A DNA stretch of 64,000 bases from Yponomeuta sedellus (lineage: Eukaryota > Arthropoda > Insecta > Lepidoptera > Yponomeutidae). The DNA is taken from NCBI GenBank assembly GCA_934045075.1, contig OW203724.1, positions 12,821,473-12,885,472 of the forward strand, given 5' to 3'. The notes under the pieces were generated by a model. It was not told where the DNA came from. It worked only from the letters and a program-made list of their open reading frames with translations, and ran no database searches. Positions 56,095-64,000 of the stretch are shown piece after piece. The stretch's first letter is position 1. Each line of letters begins with the position of its first letter. The position numbers were made by a program, and so were the translations under genes.

Positions 56095-58019
56095 TGACGG
56101 TCAATATCTCAAGAGTCATACAACTTTATTCATAAAAATTGTGATTTAATGGAGTAGGCTTGCCTACCATCAACTCACCCTGGCAGCAAAGTTGGTTGGC
56201 AAAAAAAATTCAATTCGGAAAATGATCGCTAAAAACGTGCAATAATTCTCTAAAGGTTCAATTCATAAATTGTCAAATAGGTGATGTTTTTAACAGTCAG
56301 GTACATTATTTCAAAAGTTACATTTGAAAAGAAATACTTCTTTTATATATAATGAAATAAAAAAATGTGATCAAATATTAAATTCAATTAATAGGCACTA
56401 CTAACTATCCGAATTAATTTGGACATATGAAAAAAATCTCCGCGAATTTCATCTAGTTTCTACTTGGGAATATTTAAAAATCATTCTGATGATGTCAATC
56501 CCTGAGTGATCGTTCTTGAGCAATGAACGTCATTGGTTTTGTGCTTTTGACTGTAAATACCTACTTGCTTACATTGAAATACAAGATTTATCGAATATCT
56601 CAGCCTAATCAGAAATCATGTAGACTTGTTTTTTAATAATAGTAAAAAAGCTACGCTCTCACAACACCATTATTCCAATTTTGGACATTTTGCCAATTGG
56701 ACGTTTTACTGTACTGGACATTTTGTGAATTGGGCCTTTTGCACAAGTGGGCGGGGAAAAGACGGTCTTCTTAATTCACATTCATACGAAATGTATTAAA
56801 GCGACGATGGGACATAGCCCACACATATAGGAAGGAGCGAGGACCCAAATTCTATAAAACGCTCGCGAGGCGGGAGCGGATCTTTCCCACGTCCTTCTGT
56901 GTGCTCCACACCTTTTACTTATGTGTTTATTACACACCCTGCTCTTTTATAAAGTAAGTAAGTTAATAATAGTGGCTTCCACACCACTCGTTACGGCTAA
57001 TTTACACTGACAGACGCATAATACTAAACCACTGGCTAGGGTTCAAAAATACAGAAACCTTATCCCCTGTCTCTCTGTGAAGACCCTCTATCTCCGTAGG
57101 GCGTGGAGGTATCGAGTTAAAATTAAAATCATTTTCCTGACCATTTTTTTTATATTTGTAAGTAGGCACCCACAGAACATAAAAAAAGAGTAGAAGTCGT
57201 AAGTGGGCGGTGCCCGCGTGCCTCACATTAGCAATGTATTGCCTATGCGTAGTCGGTGACAGTTTTGTTGACTTCAGTTGCCGTGCACTTCTAGTAGAGA
57301 AAAAATGGTGAAAACTTTATTAAAATGCTTTGTTATGCTGTGTTAGAGAGCAAAAATAAAAGTTGGGGACCAAAATATACCGATCATGCCGTAACATTTC
57401 GTCTGTAAGACGTATTTCATTGTATTTTTAATTAAATTTGTAATGACGTGAACACGGAAACCAATCCGAAAATGAGAAAGTGAAACCACCTTTATTTACT
57501 GGTTAATAAAGTCAAATTTTCTTCGAAGAAAGTGTACATTCTCTAGAAGTTTCTGTGAAAATTTCAATTCTACTCAATTACGGATGGGGGCACACATGAT
57601 AAAAATCTATCGATAATTAATTGTCTATGACGTAGTAGTCATACATACTTAACGGTACTTATGTATTGTAAATTCCAATTCGTTTATGTAGTTAAAATAA
57701 TTATTGTTATTTTACCAATTATTGTTATTTTCGCCGTCCGGTCGCCGGGCCGGGTAAAGTAGTAATGTATGAGCTCCGGTCGCCGGCTGGTCGTTGTACA
57801 TGTGAAAACTGTTATTGGAGCACAGCTAGATCGCGATATAGTTTTTCTTCACCAGTTTATCAGTGACTGAAATATCTAAGAAACTATCAAAGTAATTTTA
57901 TTCAAAGACAACAGAAAACCGTGGCAATGATACAACAACCCTCTCGGAATCAAAACAATTTGGAAGTGAGTTTTCGTTTAGTTTTCCTAAGAAACTGAAT
58001 ACGAAAGTAAAGGGATAGA
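56095..58019. other. Non-coding or unresolved stretch
   Basis: No supported gene. It includes a decayed copy of the GGGTTCCGTACC repeat (57040-57130). A block around 57160-57195 is matched in inverted form at 60358-60400 (ACTTCTACTCTTTTTTTATG, TTCTGTG, GGCACCTAC). Confidence 0.4.
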
Positions 58020-59300
58020 TAACATAGATAACATTCTGGCCGAACAAGATAAGAGCAAAGGTACCATTCTGGGACTACTGGATTTTTCGAAGGCTTTCGA
58101 TTCCTTGAATTTGGATTTATTACTGGCTAAACTGCAGTATTACGGCTCCCAATCTGAGTCACTGGCTTGGTTTCGTAGTTACCTCTCCGACCGCTACCAA
58201 CAAGTTTCACTGCAGAAGCCAGATGGCTCGGTTCTTAGGTCGGATCTATGTCACGTGACCCGCGGTGTGCCACAATTCTGGCTCAATTCTGGGTCCGCTC
58301 CTCTTCACCATCTATTTAGCGGACATTGTGAGGTGTATTGTGTCTTGCAAGTATCACCTGTACGCGGATGATCTGCAAATTTATATTTCCACCGATCTTA
58401 GCTGTGTTGCTGAGTCTGTAAAAGCTTTGAACAGTGACTTAAAGCGTATCTCTAAATGGTGCAGTGATAACTGCCTACTTCTCAACAAAAAGAAATCAAA
58501 GGCGTGGCGTTAAATCCTGTAGTTGTTATAGAGGATGAGCAACTGGATTTTGTCGATGAAGCACGGAATCTGGGTCTGATTATGGACAGTAACCTTAGGT
58601 TCGAAAGGCACGTGGTAGAAATCATGCGCAACTGCTTCTTCAGGCTCAGAATGCTTTACTCACTACGCAGATTCCTGAGTACCCGAATACTTCTTTGCGA
58701 CACATTGATAATGTCTAAGCTCAACTATGCTTTCACTGCTTATGGTCTAACTACTGCAGCGAGTGCAAAATGCATGTGCCCGTTTTTGTTTTAATGTACC
58801 TGCTCGAGTTCACATCACACCCTATTTAAACAGCGCCTCTTTCCTGAAAATGGCTAAAACTATTTATGGCAACACTAATGTTGGAGTTGTCAAATATGAA
58901 AAGCCAGCTTATTTATTTGATAAACTGACTTGGCGTTGGAGTGTGTATGGAGACCGTAACAGAATAAGAACTTGTTCCTATCCCCTTGGTGTGCCTGGGC
59001 ACCGAACTGCCGCATTCCGTGGTAGTTTTCGGTTCCATGCCACCAATTGCTGGAATGACATTCCTCCGCCGATCAGGCAAATAAACTCCAAAGCAAGTTT
59101 CAAGGCTAAATTCAAGGAGTCCCTTCTGGCATCCCAGAAATGTCAGTGAGCATTTGTTGACGTATATTATAAATTTTATTTAGGGTTTCATCCAATTTCT
59201 ATTCTAAATTATTTCTTTGACATTCTTTTTTTGACATTATGCTTACAATTTTAAAATATAAATAAATTATATATTAACTACATATTATTATTATTATTAC
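58020..59300 (+). pseudogene. CR1/Jockey-like LINE, 5'-truncated and frameshifted
   Basis: Reverse transcriptase motifs run in order across at least three frames. LLDFSKAFDSLN, then [27 protein letters not shown] and [10 protein letters not shown] are followed by [10 protein letters not shown] and LGLIMDSNLRF. The C-terminal tail includes QNACARFCFNVPARVHITPY and TNCWNDIPPPIRQ. The stop is at about 59149, followed by an AT-rich 3' UTR and a (TTA)n tail at about 59284-59299. The endonuclease half is missing. Confidence 0.85.
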
Positions 59301-59469
59301 ATTCTTTTGACTTGCACCTATATATCTCCGGGCTCTGCACGATGATACACGACGATGTAATAATAACGTCTTTGTCACAATATGTAACATTTTACCTGCA
59401 CCTACACATCTCCAGGCTCTGCACGATGCTGTCTTACCACCAGGTACTGACAGAATAACAGCGCTGAGG

Positions 59470-59505
59470 AAGGTTCTGACTCAGCACATGCTGAGTCAGA
59501 ACCTT
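59470..59505. repeat. Perfect fold-back, 17-bp arms, 2-nt loop
   Basis: AAGGTTCTGACTCAGCA, loop CA, then TGCTGAGTCAGAACCTT. The loop is too short for a normal transposon; no duplication flanks it. Confidence 0.9.
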
Positions 59506-60880
59506 GTTCCATTTGACACACCCACAATGCTCTGTTGATTAGTATAATATGTGTTTGTTTGATTGTTATCTTCTTAAATGCTGTATATTCTGCTGATTTT
59601 GTATTGTTCTTGTACATGCGTGTGTGGAAATGTTAATAATTTTTTCATATATCTATCAAAACATGGCGTACAGATAGACAAAGATCTGTATTGAGTCGTA
59701 GAATACATGATATTTCCCGTGTTATATTTTCTAACGCCCGCGAAGCAGCGGGTTAAAGGTAGTTTTAAATAAGAGAACATTTTATAATATGAAATTTACC
59801 ACATTGTTTTATTTGTGCATTTATTTACCCTATTAGTGTTGAATCTTTATTGCACAAAAGATAATGTGAAAAAGATGCATTTTCTACCAGTCAACCCGCA
59901 GGCAAAAAAGAAATAGCTAAAAATTGTTCTGAGTACCAGTATTCGTATTCGGCCATTAATGTGTTAAAGTGTTCGTACGGGTATAATTTGTCGATAGGTT
60001 CTCCCTATCGACAATCTAGAACTTGCATTGTCCCATCCCAAACTGAAAATGTACTTGTTTCTCAATTTTGACCTTTATGTCTTAGTAAGTAAAAGTTCTT
60101 TTCGGTCCGACACGGCGGTAGTTCCATCTAGTGTAGAGTAGCGTTACTACAAAATGTCAACCTTAATTTCATCATTGTCATTTGACTTTGATCATTGTTA
60201 ACATTTGAAAAAGGTGCATATTGTAATTGAAACTTTTATGATGTACACCTTTTCGGCATTGAATTTATTTACCAATGGCAGCTCGGCATTCGTAGTGTGA
60301 GTTTGGTTTATAAGTATCAGTTTGGTTACACTGGTTTTCGTACTAATGTGTCATGTCGCTACTTCTACTCTTTTTTTATGTTCTGTGTAGGCACCTACAG
60401 ATTAGTATGGAACCCTCGGTTGGCAAGTCCTACTCGTTTTTTACCAGTTTTATTAATAATCTGACCCAGCTACCTCTGTAGCTCATTATGTATAAACCCA
60501 GGACATCACCATTCTAAGCAGATCATTGGTGTGTAAGCTTCGTTCCTATTCTTGATTGTACTTTTCCAACATGACCATTTTAACTGTTACCTAATTCAGC
60601 GAACAACCTCACGTAAGACGCGATAAATAGGCATTTTGAAGGTGTGTGCAGTCTCAAGTGCTAACAACGATTCAGCCGCTTTCTATTTCGTCTCGAGTCT
60701 TCACACCTGACTTCCCTATTTGCTAGCTCTCAATAGTCTATTGATAAAACATTCTTGGTTCCAACTAAAAAAACAACAAAATGTTCTGGCAGGTGACTCG
60801 AATATTTTGCAATGTTCTTGAAACAACATGCTTAGAACGATTAAGTTAAGTTATCGTTTGTACAATGCTAAGGGTTAGGT

Positions 60881-60934
60881 TAATAAAATTTGTAGTAGTA
60901 AAGGTTAGGTTACCTACTACTACAAACTTTATTA
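60881..60934. repeat. Fold-back, 20-bp arms with one mismatch
   Basis: TAATAAAATTTGTAGTAGTA against TACTACTACAAACTTTATTA, loop of 14 nt (AAGGTTAGGTTACC). GGTTAGGTTA occurs both just before the left arm and in the loop, so the loop itself duplicates the flank. Confidence 0.85.
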
Positions 60935-62307
60935 TGATTTATATGACATACTTGACATCATGCATGACATTTGGATTTTGTATGTGTCCGAGGTGTATAC
61001 ATATCGGTAGAAAAACCAATAAACCATACGTACTACACAAAACTTATTTCTTTTTCTTCTTCAGGCTATATTATGTAGTCCACTGCTGGACATAGCCCTC
61101 CCCTAATGAGCGCTGTAGCGCCCTGTCTTCAGCTTGCCGCATCCAGCATCTGCCGGCGAAAAACAAAACTTAGTTAGAAAATAGAAAAGTATATACGAGT
61201 ATGTTGTAGAAAATAGCTGAACGTATGAACCGTCAATGAATTTTGAGTAATTCTGTTCTGATCCCAAAAACAAATCCCACCTAAAACCTAAAAGTAAGTC
61301 CTACTAAGTCCTAACGGATCACAAATTTGTTTTGCTTTTCCTAATTGGTTACAGGCTACTAATACCTTCTATGATAGATCGTAGCCTACCGCCGTGTCAT
61401 GCTACCTGTGCTGCTCGTGCGGGCTTAGCATGACGGTGCGAGTCGTAGGTTTATGGCGCTAAATGTCAATGCATAATGGAAAGTTACGACATTTGACATT
61501 TCAGCGCGCGACCTGCGTTCCTATGCTGCTTAGGAAGCGCAACGGGGCGAGTCACGCGACTTTAAAAGCGACTTTAAGATAAAAAATGGCAACTTTGCTC
61601 ATGACATTGTAAATAAACACATGTATAGTACCTGTAATAATAAATAATTAATATTTAATTTCTTTTCAGTGCATAAATCGTCAATTTCTGTTATATATTC
61701 TCTGGTGTATGATAAAAATATTACGGCCTTTTAAAATACACTAAAATAGTACTTATTTGTGGTGGATATTTATCAAGGAATAAATCATATCAATAAATGG
61801 ATTCGATTTATTAAGTCGAATCCACATTAAATAAAACGACTCTAGGGTGTTTTAGTGAAATCATATTTTTATAAATAACGCGAATAGTTTCGAATCGTAT
61901 CAAATAAATAAACATAAACAAACAAATAAACCAACATGCTGTGTGGTGTCGGCCTAGAGAATAGTACCAACCAAATTCTTCCCGCGGGTGTCGTAATAGG
62001 CTACTTGAGGAACATAAACCGGGGGGTGGGCAGCAGCGCCCCCTGCAGTACAATTCCACCGAACTGCGATTCCCAACCCGCATGCCCAGCGTGGGGATTA
62101 TGGGCATTACCCCCTATTGTAGCTCAACGTGGCGCTCTTTAGGGAAGGGCTATGTCCAGCAGTGGACTAGTATAGCCTGACGATGACGATGAAATAAACG
62201 TAAACAATGCTCGTGTAACTTTAAAAGTAGTATACGATTATTACTACTTTCCCGCAGTAGAACATAGCCTACGTGATAATCCAGGGTGTCAGCTGTAGAT
62301 ACTCGTA

Positions 62308-62430
62308 GATAGATAGACACTTTTTTTCACAACCAGAAAAAAGAATACAACCATGCTTAAATCTAAGTTATACACTTGGCGGTCTTATCGCTTAGAACGA
62401 TCTCTTCCAGACAACCTTTGGATTGCATGG
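62308..62430 (-). mobile_element. Non-LTR retrotransposon 3' end, second copy of the 3864-4016 family
   Basis: Shares GGCGGTCTTATCGCT, GATCTCTTCCAGACAACC and the CAACCAGAAAAA end with 3864-4016, in the same orientation, with a GATAGATAGA tail on its left. Confidence 0.65.
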
Positions 62431-62730
62431 AGAATATAGTCGGTAGGTGCATGTACATAAATAATAAAAATATCAAGTAGCAAAAGATTGCGAGAATGTA
62501 AGTACTTATAATTATACTTACTATGCAAAGTACAATATTTAAATAATAATATACATAGATATTCCTGCGATGCAGAAAGAGACTCTTGCCCCAGCAGTGG
62601 GGACATACAAGGGTTGATAACGACGGTACTTAGATACCTAAGCAACAGTTTTCCAGTGTAAGCAGTGAGGTAGTGGGATTTCACCAAATACAATTTCATC
62701 TCACAGTCACAGTACAAATTACTTCAGCCA

Positions 62731-62990
62731 GATGCACTTAGCACGGGTTAGTGCATTAAAAAGAATAAAATCTACGGATTAATCGTCTATGCAATGTACA
62801 TCGAATTATCATGGTGTGCAGAATAATCGGGTACCAATACTATTTTTATTTTTAATGCACTAACCCGTGCTAAGGACAATTTTAAAAACCTATTTAGAGG
62901 CTAAAAATTCCACCCATGCCGGGATTCGAACCCGCGACCTCTGGCTATCCGTGCCAGCGCTCTTTCCAACTGAGCTAATGGGCGACTCAC
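62731..62990 (-). repeat. tRNA-derived SINE family T1 with inverted tail copy
   Basis: Read on the minus strand: a tRNA-like head (62983-62912), then TTTTTAGCCTCTAAATAGGT, then CCTTAGCACGGGTTAGTGCA and an A-rich end at about 62846. A further tail copy in the opposite orientation lies at 62731-62765, so the two tails face each other across a 63-bp core (62771-62833). The same tail and core recur at 63230-63353. Confidence 0.75.
62912..62983 (-). tRNA. tRNA-like SINE head (tRNA pseudogene, not a functional tRNA)
   Basis: 72 nt on the minus strand begin GCCCATTAGCTCAGTTGG and end ATGGGT, so the acceptor ends pair. The A box TAGCTCAGTTGG and B box GGTTCGAATCC are intact, and an anticodon stem CTGGC/GCCAG encloses a 7-nt loop ACGGATA. 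The loop lacks the invariant U33, and the sequence runs straight into repeat DNA. This is the Pol III promoter of a SINE rather than a decoding tRNA. Confidence 0.7.
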
Positions 62991-63149
62991 CGGCATCAGT
63001 GAAATTTCGAACCTCTTTACACTATTCTCTGTATTACGTACAGGCAGCGACATCTGGCTGAAGTAAATTGCATCACTTACAGCCCCGAGTACCTACTTTG
63101 CAGTTAGGTTTTTACATCGGAATGATATCGCTGTACCCACATGATTATA

Positions 63150-63353
63150 CAATTTTTTTTTAATGCACTGACCCGTGCTAAGGGCAATTTCAAAAACCTA
63201 CATGGGTGGGATTTTTAGCCTCTAAATAGGTTTTTGAAATTGTCCTTAGCACGGGTCAGTGCATTAAAAAAAATAAAAATAGTATAATCTATGGATTAAT
63301 CGACTATGCAATGTACATCGAATTATCATGGTGTGCCGAATAATCGGGTACCT
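63150..63353. repeat. Inverted pair of SINE T1 tails plus the 63-bp core
   Basis: AATGCACTGACCCGTGCTAAGG with CAATTTCAAAAACCTA (63170-63204) is inverted at 63227-63266 across a 25-nt spacer carrying GGGTGGGATTTTTAGCCTCT. A direct copy of the core (ATGCAATGTACATCGAATTA, TCATGGTGTGC, GAATAATCGGGTACC) then follows to 63353. The motif TTTTTAGCCTCTAAATA also occurs at 26730-26750. Confidence 0.75.
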
Positions 63354-63584
63354 ACGTCTTGCCTGGGTAGTACGATGACGCGAGACACGCGTTTTGTGGT
63401 GATAAAATGTCAGAGTTTGACTATTAATGTACTGGAAAGTCGCGACTTTTGACGTTTAAGGTTGGATTTCACAAACGTTCTTGGATTTCACGTACTTTCT
63501 GCGATTTTATTAGTTTTATTTCTTGATCACGTTTTTTCATGCGCAAACGTTGACATTTCGTCAAAAAACTTCCACGCAACAATC

Positions 63585-63752
63585 ACTTCACCTGGTCCCA
63601 AACTAGGATACCCTGTAACGTGACAAAAATGAAAATACAGACTGAGACCACTTGTACAAATGTACAGCGGCCCCCAGTGGGATCGAACCCACGACCCAAG
63701 ACCCACGTCTTGGTACACAAGCGAGTTAACGGCTAGACAAACGAAGCAGCCA
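63585..63752 (-). repeat. tRNA-derived SINE family T2
   Basis: The minus strand reads from CATGGCTGCTTCG through a B box GGTTCGATCCC (about 63679-63689) to GGGGGCCGCTG and then a body ending in TTTGGGACCAGG. A decayed copy of the body is at 53663-53795. The A box is poor. A LINE tail of the 3864 family follows at 63750-63810. Confidence 0.65.
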
Positions 63753-64000
63753 TGGTTGTAATTCTTCTTTTCTGGTTGTGCAAAAAGTGTTCTCTGTCTA
63801 AAAGTGGTAGATGCCAGTTTTCGCATGTCTACTAGTCATATTATATTTGTGACACCGCGCCATTCGGTCTGTTGCCATAAACTGAAATATACCAACCTAA
63901 ATGAAACTTGACTTTAGACCTAATAACCTGGAACCTCGTCTATAGGCTCTATTTCATAGACTTCCATTAATCAAAGATTTATTGTCTTTCAGCCTTGTGA

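Larger units (their letters stand above)
59301..62304. other. Non-coding stretch with fold-backs and LINE tails
   Basis: No gene seen. Fold-backs are at 59470-59505, 59992-60014 and 60881-60934. RTE-type LINE end fragments lie at about 61055-61160 (reverse) and 61990-62195 (forward; GGGCAGCAGCGCCCCCTGCA, AACCCGCATGCCCAGCGTGG). Confidence 0.45.

Noticed and set aside
58020..59150. Functional reverse transcriptase gene
   Set aside because: At least three frame changes and no endonuclease domain.
62912..62983. Functional tRNA gene
   Set aside because: A and B boxes are good, but the anticodon loop lacks U33 and the sequence continues into SINE DNA, so it is a SINE head.
63670..63752. Second tRNA gene
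   Set aside because: Only the B box is clear, the A box is poor, and the body matches a SINE copy at 53.7 kb.

Overview
The window reads as a moth or butterfly (Lepidoptera) genomic segment. It is AT-rich, with short GT-AG introns, many GGTACCTA-type intronic strings, and repeat tails common in Lepidoptera. It holds three host genes that can be assembled from exons, one or more weak host-gene candidates, and a dense, strongly nested transposon load. There are no operons, CRISPR arrays or rRNA. The gene models are my own six-frame and splice-site reading; no search was run.

Host genes. (1) PGAP2 homologue, minus strand, 1113-2069: three exons, 252 aa, apparently complete. (2) A coiled-coil protein resembling CCDC191, plus strand, about 29189-35856: seven well-phased exons and about 600 aa, with a Ginger-like DNA transposon in its last intron. 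(3) A ZDHHC24-like four-pass membrane protein, minus strand, 37083-41031: six exons, 271 aa, in which the DHHC catalytic motif reads FFHS. Genes 2 and 3 are convergent. Weak candidates are an 80-aa basic protein divergent from PGAP2 (2473-2715), a two-exon 93-aa reading frame (25048-25431) and a possible first exon at 50655.

Mobile DNA. 4322-12924 is a complete errantivirus-type Ty3/gypsy element on the minus strand. Its 287-bp LTRs differ at one base, its 4-bp target duplication is GTAC, and it carries gag, pol and env-like frames. It lies inside the GIY-YIG end of a Penelope-like element. 13873-15815 and 44950-49717 are two separate insertions of one THAP-coding DNA transposon, each with its own perfect 8-bp target duplication. 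The second copy is split by another THAP-bearing TIR element (45479-48288). 18812-19451 is a deleted hAT. 19732-24499 is a PIF/Harbinger element with two convergent open genes, a Myb/SANT-like protein and a DDE nuclease. 41257-44171 is a hAT containing a second repeat family, which contains another hAT. 34504-35648 is Ginger-like.

The right-hand third (50-64 kb) is mostly decayed LINEs (an RTE-like family, a CR1/Jockey-like family and 3' tails), tRNA-derived SINEs, and a repeat copy rearranged into two abutting perfect hairpins (55878-56027). Short perfect fold-backs recur across the window and do not match any transposon boundary I could identify.
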